NCBI RefSeq assembly: GCF_900107485.1
Contig: NZ_FNQE01000021.1
Coordinates: forward strand, 1 to 64,000
Direction of reading: 5' to 3'
DNA: 64,000 nt
Source: Proteiniborus ethanoligenes
GTDB taxonomy: Bacteria; Bacillota; Clostridia; Tissierellales; Proteiniboraceae
In this document: one piece after another, positions 9,156-17,427 of the stretch
Numbering within the stretch: position 1 is the stretch's first letter
Layout of the letters: each line of letters starts with the position of its first letter
Notes under the pieces: generated by a model
Seen by the model: only the letters and a program-made list of their open reading frames with translations
What the model was told of the DNA's origin: nothing
The model's database searches: none
Position numbers and translations under genes: made by a program

Positions 9156-9896
9156 ATGAATAAAGCAGGTAAAATATTTGTAGTAGGTTTAGGCCCTGGA
9201 GACAGAGCACATATGACCTTAGAGGCTAAGGCTGTCATAGAAAAATCAGATGTTATAGTTGGATACAAGACCTATATAGATTTAATAAAAGATATGATAG
9301 AAGATAAAGAAGTATTTTCTAGTGGAATGAAAAAGGAAATAGAAAGATGTACAGAAACTTTAGAAATCGCGAAACAAGGGAAAGTCGTATCTCTAGTCAG
9401 TAGTGGAGATTCAGGCGTTTATGGAATGGCTGGAATAATGCTGGAGGTAGTCTCCAAAGCTGAAAGTGACATTAAAGTAGAGATAATACCGGGAGTTACA
9501 GCTTCTAATGCTGCTGCTGCCTCATTAGGCGCACCTATTATGCATGACTATGCTACTATAAGCTTAAGTGATTTGCTTACAGATTGGAGCCTAATAGAAA
9601 AAAGGCTTCACTATGCAGGACAAGGGGATTTTGTAGTATGCTTATATAATCCTAAAAGTAAAGGAAGGCAAAAACAAATTGAAATAGCTAGAGAAATATT
9701 ACTAAAATACAAAAAACAGGATACTATAGTTGGAATAGTCAAAAATGCTAAAAGAGATGGAGAAACAGTTGTTATAACTACACTTAAAGATATGTTAAAA
9801 CACGAGATTGACATGTTTACTACAGTTATAGTAGGTAACTCAAATACCTATTTAGTAAATGGAAAGATTATAACCCCTAGAGGATACAAACTATGA
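9156..9896 (+). CDS. cbiH: cobalt-precorrin-3 C17-methyltransferase (ring contraction)
   Basis: Methylates C-17 and drives contraction of the macrocycle. The N-terminal VVGLGPGDRAHMT and the SSGDSGVYGMAG motif near residue 86 are the SAM-binding elements. PGVTASNAAAASLGAP near residue 114 and FVVCLYNPKSKGR near residue 160 are CbiH/CobJ signatures. The length of 246 residues is that of the plain methyltransferase without the extra iron-sulfur domain found in some CbiH60-type proteins. It overlaps cbiJ by four bases. Confidence 0.95.
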   Translation: MNKAGKIFVVGLGPGDRAHMTLEAKAVIEKSDVIVGYKTYIDLIKDMIEDKEVFSSGMKKEIERCTETLEIAKQGKVVSLVSSGDSGVYGMAGIMLEVVSKAESDIKVEIIPGVTASNAAAASLGAPIMHDYATISLSDLLTDWSLIEKRLHYAGQGDFVVCLYNPKSKGRQKQIEIAREILLKYKKQDTIVGIVKNAKRDGETVVITTLKDMLKHEIDMFTTVIVGNSNTYLVNGKIITPRGYKL

Positions 9897-10654
9897 TATT
9901 GGTACTATCAGGCACAGCTGATGGAAGAAAAATAATAGAAATCTTGTCTAACATAGGGTATTCGATTATAGCATCCACAGCTACAGAATACGGGAAGTTG
10001 TTAGTTGAAGCTAATAATAATTCAGTAGAGATAGTATCTAAAAGATTAGAAAAACCTGATATGGAAAAGCTAATTCTTAAAAAGGGAATAAAATATATAG
10101 TAGATGCTACACATCCCTATGCAGAAAATGTTTCAATAAATGCAATAGCTGCAAGTAAATCTACAGGCATAGAATATTTAAGATTTGAAAGAAAAGGCAG
10201 ACTTTATAGTGGAGTACAATATTTTTCAAGCTATAATAGTGCAATAATGCATTTGAAGGAAACCAAAGGAAATATTTTATTGACTACTGGTAGCAATAAA
10301 CTACATATATTCACATCTTCGCTTGATATTAGTAGATTATACGCAAGGGTTCTTCCTACTTATTCTGTACTTAAAAAATGTGAGGATTTAGGATTGCTTC
10401 CAAAGCAGATAATAGCAATTCAAGGACCTTTTACAAAAGAATTCAATAAAGCTATGTATGAAAATTATAGAATAGAATCTATGGTAACAAAAGATAGTGG
10501 AGATGTAGGTGGAACTACAGAAAAAATACAAGGAGCATTGGAAACAGGTGTAAATGTTATCCTTATACAAAGGCCTAATATAGAGTACACAAACTTATGT
10601 AATAGCATAGAAGAAGTTATAGAGATTGTTAATAAGAGATATAAAAAACAGTAG
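9893..10654 (+). CDS. cbiJ: cobalt-precorrin-6A reductase
   Basis: NAD(P)H-dependent reductase of the macrocycle (CobK/CbiJ family). The N-terminal LVLSGTADGRKI, the central DATHPYAENVSINA and the C-terminal TKDSGDVGGTTEK motifs are characteristic. The length of 253 residues is normal. It closes the first cobalamin operon: the next gene starts 380 bases further, behind a riboswitch. Confidence 0.94.
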   Translation: MILVLSGTADGRKIIEILSNIGYSIIASTATEYGKLLVEANNNSVEIVSKRLEKPDMEKLILKKGIKYIVDATHPYAENVSINAIAASKSTGIEYLRFERKGRLYSGVQYFSSYNSAIMHLKETKGNILLTTGSNKLHIFTSSLDISRLYARVLPTYSVLKKCEDLGLLPKQIIAIQGPFTKEFNKAMYENYRIESMVTKDSGDVGGTTEKIQGALETGVNVILIQRPNIEYTNLCNSIEEVIEIVNKRYKKQ

Positions 10655-10714
10655 TTGAACAGTAGTCAAACTACCGTTCCATTATCGACAAATTCACAAT
10701 TAAATAGTTTAAAA

Positions 10715-10873
10715 TTACAGGTTCTTTTAAAAGATTAATAGGGAAAGCGGTGTAAATCCGCTACAGCCCCCGCTACTGTAAGTGAGAACGAAATCATTAT
10801 TTACCACTGGAATAATATTTCTGGGAAGGTTTTGAGAGTAGGAAGTACCACAAGTCAGGATACCTGCCTGTAA
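10715..10873 (+). ncRNA. cobalamin (adenosylcobalamin-type) riboswitch
   Basis: The B12-sensing leader is recognisable by its conserved elements in order: AATAGGGAA at 10737-10745, GGTG-AAATCC at 10749-10759, the ACAGCCCCCGCTACTGTAAG block at 10763-10782, ACCACTGG at 10803-10810, CTGGGAAGG at 10821-10829, and AAGTCAGGATACCTGCC at 10852-10868. The ends form the closing P1 helix, TTACAGG (10715-10721) with CCTGTAA (10867-10873). It lies about 160 bases upstream of cbiK. Binding of the cofactor should lower expression of the cbiK to cobN operon. The family is firmly identified; the ligand class is inferred. Confidence 0.97.
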
Positions 10874-10879
10874 ATTTTA

Positions 10880-10910
10880 TAAATAAGCCTTCGGTGGGAA
10901 GTGGTTATTT
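10880..10910 (+). promoter_or_regulatory. hairpin in riboswitch expression platform
   Basis: Directly after the P1 helix, AAATAA-(G)-CCTTC pairs with GAA-GT-GGTTATTT around a short GGTGG loop. It is followed by an A/T-rich stretch and then a T-run at 10919-10925. It is a candidate part of the switching structure. Which helix competes with which cannot be decided by eye. Confidence 0.5.
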
Positions 10911-10937
10911 TATGTATAGTTTTTTGTGCATAGATAG

Positions 10938-10967
10938 AACCATAGTTTTAAGGCTGTGGTTTTTTTA
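10938..10967 (+). terminator. intrinsic terminator of the riboswitch
   Basis: AACCATAG (10938-10945) pairs with CTGTGGTT (10954-10961) through one G-U pair, followed by a run of T. It lies between the riboswitch and cbiK, so it is the likely attenuator through which the riboswitch acts. Confidence 0.8.
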
Positions 10968-11033
10968 TTTGCTTAAATACTACTCCACATTACAGAAGGA
11001 TGAGCATTAAATATAAAACATAAGGAGGTAATA

Positions 11034-11813
11034 ATGGGAAAAGGAATTATTGTAGCAAGCTTTGGTACTAGTTATAAAGAAACTAGGAGACTATGCATAG
11101 AAAGCATAGAAAACAGAATTAGAAGGGAGTTTAGTGGATACCAGGTAGAGAGAGGATTTACTTCTCAGATGGTAATCAATAAACTAAAAAAGCGAGATGG
11201 AATTGTAGTAAACAATGTCACAGAAGCCTTACAAGAAATGGAGCGAGAAGGAATAACTAAAGTTTTCATACAGTCTCTTCACATAATACCTGGACATGAA
11301 TACAATAAGCTATTAAAACAGGTAGAATTATTTAAGGAAAAGCATAAGCATATTACAGTCCATGTAGGAGCTCCATTACTATATGATTCTTCAGATTATG
11401 AGAATGTAGTTAAAGCTATTGAAATTAAGGATCTTAAACAAAACGAGGCAGTAGTATTTATGGGACATGGTACTGATCATATGTCTGATAGGAGCTACAG
11501 TTTATTGGAGAAATATTTTAGAAAGGAATATTCAGAAGATATATTTATTGGAACTGTAGAAGGCAGCACTACCTTGGAACATATAATACCTCAACTTATA
11601 GAGAAAAAAGTGACCAAGGTTAAACTAATACCTTTTATGCTGGTGGCAGGAGATCATGCAATAAATGACATGGCAGGAGAGCAAGAGGATTCGTGGAAAA
11701 GCATATTGAAGAAAAATGGATTTCAAGTAGAAGTATCTTTAAGTGGACTAGGTGAAGATGAAAAAATACAAGATATATTTGTATTACATTTAAAGGATGT
11801 TATAAACAATTAA
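11034..11813 (+). CDS. cbiK: sirohydrochlorin cobaltochelatase, CbiK type
   Basis: ATP-independent class II chelatase that inserts Co2+ into sirohydrochlorin (or factor II) at the start of the anaerobic pathway. The N-terminal IIVASFGTSYKETR is typical of CbiK. Likely metal-binding histidines lie in QSLHIIPGHEY (His83, His88) and FMGHGTDH (His145, His149). The length of 259 residues and the lack of a signal peptide suggest a cytoplasmic full-length CbiK rather than the short CbiX. It has a perfect AAGGAGGT site. It is the first gene behind the cobalamin riboswitch. An unrelated ATP-dependent chelatase set is encoded further along in the same operon. Confidence 0.94.
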   Translation: MGKGIIVASFGTSYKETRRLCIESIENRIRREFSGYQVERGFTSQMVINKLKKRDGIVVNNVTEALQEMEREGITKVFIQSLHIIPGHEYNKLLKQVELFKEKHKHITVHVGAPLLYDSSDYENVVKAIEIKDLKQNEAVVFMGHGTDHMSDRSYSLLEKYFRKEYSEDIFIGTVEGSTTLEHIIPQLIEKKVTKVKLIPFMLVAGDHAINDMAGEQEDSWKSILKKNGFQVEVSLSGLGEDEKIQDIFVLHLKDVINN

Positions 11814-11842
11814 TTAAATAAAATTACTAGGAGGAATACCCT

Positions 11843-12895
11843 ATGAAAAAATCAAGAATAATATCACTGTTATTAATAATTGTAATGCTAACTACAATTT
11901 TTACCGGATGTAGTAAAGGCAAGGAAACCGAAAATAATATACCCAATAGTGCTAGTGAAAGCAATAATGAAGATGTAAAAACAGATGACAATGAAGAATC
12001 GAATGAAGTGGTATCAGAGTATGGAGTAACTATAAATAAAGACAATGTTGTATTTACAGATGCTAGAGAAAAAGAAGTAACTATAAAGAAAAATCCCCAA
12101 AGAGTAGTTTGTCTATATAACTCTTATCTTGATATTTGGGATAGTTGTGGTGGAGAAGTAATAGGTAGAGTGGAGGAGTCAGAGGAAAAGCCTGTTGAAA
12201 GAGCTATGTCAGCCGAAGTAGTTGGAACTTCAGGTGCTCCAAGTCTCGAAAAAGTATTGGCACTAGAGCCAGATTTAGTTATTGTTACTAATGGATTTAA
12301 GGTTCAAGCGGAAATGGTTCCAGTATTTGAACAAAACAACATACAAGTTATTTCCTTAGGCAATGATTACTTAGAAGATTATTATAAAACCGTAAGACTT
12401 TTTACAGGAATAACAGAAAGAGAAGACTTATATGAAAAACATATAAATGAAGTTAAAAAAGGTGTAGATGAAATTATAGAAAAGGCACCTAAAGATAAAA
12501 ACTATAAAACTTTAATTATTTTTGCTTCTTCAAAGAGCATTACAGTTAGAAACTCTGACTCAATGGTAGGAGAAATGCTTAAAGATCTAAACACAATAAA
12601 TATATCTGATACGGAAACTGATCCAGCAAATGCTAGAGTTTTCAGTATGGAAAAAATAATACAAGAAGACCCAGATTTTATATTTGTACAAACTATGGGA
12701 AGTGATAAAGAAAAGATAATGGAAAGAATAAAGCAAGATGTGGAAGACAATCCAGCTTGGGCATCACTTACGGCTGTAAAGGAAGGCAAATATATAGTTT
12801 TACCAAAAGACTTATATCTATATAAACCAAATGCAAGATATGCAGAGGCTTATGAGGGATTAGCAAAGATACTCTATCCAGAAGTGTTTAATTAA
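11843..12895 (+). CDS. btuF: corrinoid/iron-complex ABC transporter substrate-binding lipoprotein (BtuF-like)
   Basis: Extracellular lipid-anchored receptor of the importer encoded just downstream. The signal peptide ends in the lipobox FTGC (cysteine near residue 23), followed by an Asn/Glu-rich linker of about 45 residues. The periplasmic-binding-protein fold of the TroA/BtuF class begins near residue 70 (NPQRVVCLY). EPDLVIVTNG and ALEPD motifs are typical. The gene sits behind cbiK under the riboswitch, so a corrinoid, cobinamide or cobalt complex is the likely cargo; a siderophore is the main alternative. Confidence 0.87.
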   Translation: MKKSRIISLLLIIVMLTTIFTGCSKGKETENNIPNSASESNNEDVKTDDNEESNEVVSEYGVTINKDNVVFTDAREKEVTIKKNPQRVVCLYNSYLDIWDSCGGEVIGRVEESEEKPVERAMSAEVVGTSGAPSLEKVLALEPDLVIVTNGFKVQAEMVPVFEQNNIQVISLGNDYLEDYYKTVRLFTGITEREDLYEKHINEVKKGVDEIIEKAPKDKNYKTLIIFASSKSITVRNSDSMVGEMLKDLNTINISDTETDPANARVFSMEKIIQEDPDFIFVQTMGSDKEKIMERIKQDVEDNPAWASLTAVKEGKYIVLPKDLYLYKPNARYAEAYEGLAKILYPEVFN

Positions 12896-12907
12896 AAATA
12901 TAACATG

Positions 12908-12940
12908 GCTGTACAGTACTTTAAAAAAGTACTGTACAGC
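12908..12940 (+). promoter_or_regulatory. perfect 15-bp intercistronic hairpin
   Basis: The arms 12908-12922 and 12926-12940 are perfect inverted repeats around a three-base AAA loop, but no T-run follows. It separates the binding-protein gene from the permease gene. Such hairpins often protect the 3' end of an abundant binding-protein message or cause partial termination, so that more receptor than permease is made. Confidence 0.75.
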
Positions 12941-12977
12941 TTAAACCAAAAACCAAACTTAAGGAGAAGAGAAAGAC

Positions 12978-13982
12978 ATGACTAACAGTGATACAAAAAA
13001 TGAAGTGATGAAAAAAAAGTTCATTTTATTTATTTTTATATGCATTTCTATAGCTAGCTTTTTTATAAGCATAGGAAATGGGGCTGTAAATATATCACCT
13101 AAAGAAATAATAAATGCCATATTATTTGATAAATCTACAGTAAATTATCAAATAATATGGAATGTTAGATTACCTAGGACAATAGTAGCTGCACTTGTTG
13201 GTACATGTCTAGCTTTATCAGGATCTATTTTGCAGGGAGTTATGAGAAATCCTTTAGCAGGTCCTAATATTATAGGAGTTTCATCTGGAGCAGGGCTTAT
13301 GACTTTAATTATCCTAATCCTTTTCCCAGATTTTTATTATCTTGCACCTATAGGAGCATTTACAGGAGCATTGTTAGCCACTTTGTTTATATACTTTTTA
13401 GCATGGAAGGAAGGCGTAGTTCCCACTCGATTAATTCTAGCAGGAGTAGCAGTATCTTCTCTTTTAGGTGCGGGAACTAATGCATTAATGACATTTTATC
13501 CAAACAAAGTAGCAGGGGTTATAGGATTTATGGTCGGTGGACTATCAGCAACTAATTGGAAGCATGTGTATACTATATTCCCATATGCAACATTAGGTAT
13601 AATTTTACTTTTATTAATACCAAATAAATTGAACATATTAATGCTGGGAGATGAAGTTGCAACAGGACTTGGAGTAAATGTAGAGAAGACTAGATTTGTT
13701 TTTATTATTATTTCCTCCTTATTAGCAGGTAGTGCTGTTAGTGTTGTTGGACTTTTAGGCTTTGTAGGGCTAATAGTGCCACATATTACTAGATTATTTA
13801 TTGGCTCAGATTATAGATACTTACTACCAGCAGCTATTTTCACAGGTTCAAGTATAGTTATGCTCTGTGATACTGTTGCGAGGTTGTTATTTGCCCCTAC
13901 AGAAATACCTGTAGGAATTATTATGTCAGCTTTAGGAGCGCCATTTTTCTTGTATTTACTTAGAAGAAAGGGAGAATATTAA
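12978..13982 (+). CDS. btuC: corrinoid/iron-complex ABC transporter permease (BtuC/FecCD family)
   Basis: Membrane subunit of a type II ABC importer. It has about ten hydrophobic segments and the FecCD signatures WNVRLPRT near residue 55, QGVMRNPLAGPNIIG near residue 85, and GLLGFVGLIVPHITR near residue 260. The length of 334 residues is typical. It precedes its ATPase gene by one base. Together with the lipoprotein upstream this forms a complete importer under the cobalamin riboswitch, which favours corrinoid as substrate. Confidence 0.9.
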   Translation: MTNSDTKNEVMKKKFILFIFICISIASFFISIGNGAVNISPKEIINAILFDKSTVNYQIIWNVRLPRTIVAALVGTCLALSGSILQGVMRNPLAGPNIIGVSSGAGLMTLIILILFPDFYYLAPIGAFTGALLATLFIYFLAWKEGVVPTRLILAGVAVSSLLGAGTNALMTFYPNKVAGVIGFMVGGLSATNWKHVYTIFPYATLGIILLLLIPNKLNILMLGDEVATGLGVNVEKTRFVFIIISSLLAGSAVSVVGLLGFVGLIVPHITRLFIGSDYRYLLPAAIFTGSSIVMLCDTVARLLFAPTEIPVGIIMSALGAPFFLYLLRRKGEY

Positions 13983-13983
13983 C

Positions 13984-14766
13984 ATGGAAATGAGAATTGA
14001 AAACATAAGCGTAAATTATGGAGAGAAAAGGGCTATTAGAAATGCCAATTTTGACATAAATACTGGACAAATAGTAACTATCATAGGTCCTAATGGTTCA
14101 GGAAAATCAACTTTGGTTAAGGCAATGAGCAGATGTATAAAGCCTACAGAAGGTAATATTTATCTAGAAGGCATAAATATAAAAAATATAAACACTAAAA
14201 TTATAGCACAAAAGATGGCTATATTACCTCAAGTAAAAAATGTATCTTCAGATATTTCTGTAGAAGAACTAGTATCTTATGGTAGATATCCTCATTTAAA
14301 GTTTAGTAAGAGACTGGGAAAAGAAGATATTGAAATAGTAGATTGGGCCTTAGAAAAAACAGGGCTTATTCATTTAAGAAAAAGATTTGTAGCAACACTT
14401 TCTGGTGGGGAAAGACAGAGGGCATGGATAGCTATGTCATTAGCACAAAAACCAAAAATACTTCTATTAGATGAACCTACTACTTTTCTTGATATATCTT
14501 ATCAAGTAGAAGTTTTAGAACTAGTAAAAGAATTAAATCAAACTTTAGGCTTAACTGTAGTTATGGTTTTACATGATTTGAATCAAGCTGCCAGGTATTC
14601 AGACAAGATATTAGTTATAAAAAATGGTGAGCTTTGTGAAATAGGAAAGCCAGACAAAATAATAAAAGAAAAATTATTGAAAGATATTTTTAAAATAAAT
14701 GCAGATATATATGAAGACAAGATAAATAACTGCCCCTATTTTATACCAAGAAAAAAAGTTACTTAA
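13984..14766 (+). CDS. btuD: corrinoid/iron-complex ABC transporter ATPase (BtuD/FecE family)
   Basis: ATPase of the importer formed with the two preceding genes. Walker A GPNGSGKST is near residues 36-44, the signature LSGGERQRAWIA near residue 141, Walker B LLLDEPTTFLD near 160, and the H-loop VLHDLNQ near 196. The length of 260 residues is normal. It resembles the orphan ATPase at 352 in family and size, but the two differ clearly in sequence and are not a recent duplication. Confidence 0.9.
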   Translation: MEMRIENISVNYGEKRAIRNANFDINTGQIVTIIGPNGSGKSTLVKAMSRCIKPTEGNIYLEGINIKNINTKIIAQKMAILPQVKNVSSDISVEELVSYGRYPHLKFSKRLGKEDIEIVDWALEKTGLIHLRKRFVATLSGGERQRAWIAMSLAQKPKILLLDEPTTFLDISYQVEVLELVKELNQTLGLTVVMVLHDLNQAARYSDKILVIKNGELCEIGKPDKIIKEKLLKDIFKINADIYEDKINNCPYFIPRKKVT

Positions 14767-14788
14767 ATAAATGTGTTGGAAGTGATTC

Positions 14789-15628
14789 ATGATGATACAG
14801 ATTGAAAATGTTACCAAAATGTTTGATGATTTTGTTGCTGTAAACAATGTAAGTTTAAATATAGCTAAAGGAGACTTCATAGGACTTCTAGGACCAAATG
14901 GAGCTGGGAAAACTACTATTATAAAAATGCTTACAGGCTTGTTAAAGCCAACATGTGGGAGCATATATATAAATGGTGAAAAAATGTCCCGGGATAATAA
15001 AAAAGCAAAAGAAATATTAGGAATAGTTCCTCAATATACTAATCTAGATAAAGAGCTGACAGCATATGAAAATTTAGTTTTTGCAGCAAAGCTTTTTAGG
15101 GTTGGGGACTACAAAAATAAAACAATGGAGCTTCTTAAATTTATGGAGTTAGAAAATTATAAAGACAGAAAGGCAATGAATCTATCAGGCGGAATGGCTA
15201 GACGATTGATGATAGCAAAAGCATTAATAAACGATCCAGAAATCATATTTCTGGACGAGCCTACTGTAGGAATAGATTTAAATGGTAGGAGAAAAATATG
15301 GGATATTTTGAAAACAATGAAAACCATGGGGAAAACTATACTATTAACAACCCACTATATTGAGGAAGCCGATTATCTATGCAATAAGGTATGTTTAATA
15401 GATAAAGGAAAAATAATAGACAATGATACTCCTGACAATCTTAAGAAGGAACTAGGAATTTATACTATGGAATATTTTGATGAAGAAATGAAAACCAAGT
15501 ATAAATTTTTCAAAAATAAAGAGGAAGCAATAAAATACTCAAATAAAATTATGAGTTTAAATTATACACTCAGGGAAACTACATTAGAAGATGTATTTTA
15601 TAACTTTACAAATAGGAAGGTAATATAA
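14789..15628 (+). CDS. ABC-2 type transporter ATP-binding protein
   Basis: ATPase of an export-type transporter of the DrrA/NodI class. Walker A GPNGAGKTT is near residues 35-43, the signature LSGGMARRL near 133, and Walker B IIFLDEPTVGID near 152. A C-terminal extension of about 60 residues (LRETTLEDVF near the end) is typical of ABC-2 exporters. It is followed by its permease with a one-base gap. The pair lies between the B12 importer and the chelatase genes in the riboswitch operon. The cargo is unknown; a tetrapyrrole, metal or chelate is suggested by context only. Confidence 0.85.
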   Translation: MMIQIENVTKMFDDFVAVNNVSLNIAKGDFIGLLGPNGAGKTTIIKMLTGLLKPTCGSIYINGEKMSRDNKKAKEILGIVPQYTNLDKELTAYENLVFAAKLFRVGDYKNKTMELLKFMELENYKDRKAMNLSGGMARRLMIAKALINDPEIIFLDEPTVGIDLNGRRKIWDILKTMKTMGKTILLTTHYIEEADYLCNKVCLIDKGKIIDNDTPDNLKKELGIYTMEYFDEEMKTKYKFFKNKEEAIKYSNKIMSLNYTLRETTLEDVFYNFTNRKVI

Positions 15629-15629
15629 A

Positions 15630-16364
15630 ATGGAAGTATTTACTGTAATGTGGAGAGAATTTATTTTTTTTAAAAGGAGAATTGGAAAGATTACCTCTAC
15701 TGCTATAATGACACCTATCTTATATCTTATAGCCTTTGGCTGGGGGCTAGGAAGAGATGTAATCATAGAAGGCTCTAGTTATATGCACTTTATAATACCA
15801 GGAATTATAGCCCTTTCTACCATGAACACTAGCTTTAACGCAGTAGCTATGAGAATAAATATATCTAAACTGCATGAAAAAAGCTTCGAATACTATTTAA
15901 CCTCTCCTGTTAGAATGCCATTGATGGCATTAGGTCATATACTATCAGGAGCCTTAAGAGGTATGTATGCAGCCACACTTATTATCCTTGTATCTTATCT
16001 TTTCGGAATCAAGATAAATATAGATAGTTATTTTATATTAATTTGCTTTTTAAATAGCTTTTTATTCTCTGCTTTTGGATATGGAGCAGCACTATCAATA
16101 GATAGTCACTATGATATGAATAGGTTTACTACCTATATAATGACACCTATGTCTTTTTTATGTGGAACCTTTTTCTCTTTAAACAATCTCCCTTTAATGA
16201 TAAAGAAAATAATAAGTGTTTTGCCTCTTTCTCATGCATCTATTTCATTAAGAAACATTGTTTTAAAAGGTGAGTTTGACTATAAATCCATTATTGTATT
16301 ATTTACATATTCTATAATCTTTTATTGCTTTGGAGTTTACATGAGTTTTAGAGAAATGAAGTAG
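15630..16364 (+). CDS. ABC-2 type transporter permease
   Basis: Six-helix membrane subunit of the ABC-2 (NodJ/DrrB) class, 244 residues. An N-terminal cytoplasmic start is followed by a first helix with [11 protein letters not shown], a [12 protein letters not shown] segment near residue 55, and the [18 protein letters not shown] stretch near residue 170 that is characteristic of the family. It pairs with the ATPase immediately upstream. No substrate can be read from the sequence. Confidence 0.83.
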   Translation: MEVFTVMWREFIFFKRRIGKITSTAIMTPILYLIAFGWGLGRDVIIEGSSYMHFIIPGIIALSTMNTSFNAVAMRINISKLHEKSFEYYLTSPVRMPLMALGHILSGALRGMYAATLIILVSYLFGIKINIDSYFILICFLNSFLFSAFGYGAALSIDSHYDMNRFTTYIMTPMSFLCGTFFSLNNLPLMIKKIISVLPLSHASISLRNIVLKGEFDYKSIIVLFTYSIIFYCFGVYMSFREMK

Positions 16365-16372
16365 AAAGGAAT

Positions 16373-17413
16373 GTGATCAGCTTGCATACAGAAAACAATA
16401 CAAATTATCCCTTTACTGCAATAGTAGGTCAGGAAAGTATGAAAAAAGCCTTGATTCTTAATATAATTAACCCTTCAATTGGAGGGGTTCTTGTTAGAGG
16501 CGAAAAAGGAACCGGAAAGTCTACAGCAGTTAGGGCTATTGTAGATATTTTGCCTAGTAGAGGAGAAATAAAGGATTGCATATTTAGCTGCGACCCATTA
16601 GATTTGAGCAGAATGTGTGAAGAATGTAAGGAAAAAACAGTTAACAATGAAAATATTAATATAAAAGAAGGAAAAATGAAAGTAATAGAATTGCCTATTA
16701 ATGCAACAGAAGATAGGGTAGCAGGAACACTAGACATACAGACTGCAATAAAAAAAGGCGAGAAAAAATTTGAGGCTGGAATACTTGCATTCGCTAATAG
16801 AAATATTCTCTATATAGATGAGGTAAATCTATTAGATGACCATATAGTAGATATGTTACTAGATGCTGCAGCCATGGGAATAAATAATATTGAAAGAGAG
16901 GGTATATCCTATTCTCATCCCTCAAGATTTATTTTAGTAGGCACAATGAACCCTGAAGAAGGAGATATAAGACCACAGCTTATAGATAGATTTGGCTTAG
17001 TTGTAGATGTAATTGGTGAAAGAGACAATAAAAATAGAATCGAAGTAATAAAGAGACGTATAGAGTTTGAAAAAAATCCAAAAACTTTCATTAAAAGTTA
17101 TGAAGAAGAAAATAATAAACTTGCAGAAAAAATAAGTAAAGCTAAAAATTTATTAGAACAAGTTAATTATGATGATTCTATACTAGAGTCTACAGTTAAG
17201 CTTTGTATAAAGCTTGGATTAGATGGACATAGAGGAGATATAACTGCTATTAAAACAGCCATTACTATTGCAGCCTTTGAGGGAAGAACATTTGTCACTA
17301 GAAATGATTTAGTCCAGGCATTAAAGCTTGTTATACCTCATAGAATGAGAAAAATGCCATTTGAAGAGGGAAACATAGATATTAAAAATATTTATGAACT
17401 ACTAGAAAGCTAA
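16373..17413 (+). CDS. BchI/ChlI-like AAA+ chelatase subunit
   Basis: AAA+ ATPase of the magnesium/cobalt chelatase I-subunit family. It would drive metal insertion together with the BchD-like and CobN proteins encoded next. Walker [10 protein letters not shown] lies near residues 43-51. A cysteine-containing insert ([13 protein letters not shown]) follows near 80, then Walker [11 protein letters not shown] near 146, with sensor and arginine-finger regions in [19 protein letters not shown]. The length of 346 residues is normal. The given start is GTG at 16373, with AAAGGA only two bases before it; TTG at 16382 would be better spaced. Cobalt is the inferred metal because the CobN partner is adjacent. 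Confidence 0.88.
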   Translation: MISLHTENNTNYPFTAIVGQESMKKALILNIINPSIGGVLVRGEKGTGKSTAVRAIVDILPSRGEIKDCIFSCDPLDLSRMCEECKEKTVNNENINIKEGKMKVIELPINATEDRVAGTLDIQTAIKKGEKKFEAGILAFANRNILYIDEVNLLDDHIVDMLLDAAAMGINNIEREGISYSHPSRFILVGTMNPEEGDIRPQLIDRFGLVVDVIGERDNKNRIEVIKRRIEFEKNPKTFIKSYEEENNKLAEKISKAKNLLEQVNYDDSILESTVKLCIKLGLDGHRGDITAIKTAITIAAFEGRTFVTRNDLVQALKLVIPHRMRKMPFEEGNIDIKNIYELLES

Positions 17414-17427
17414 TGGGAGGTATGAAA

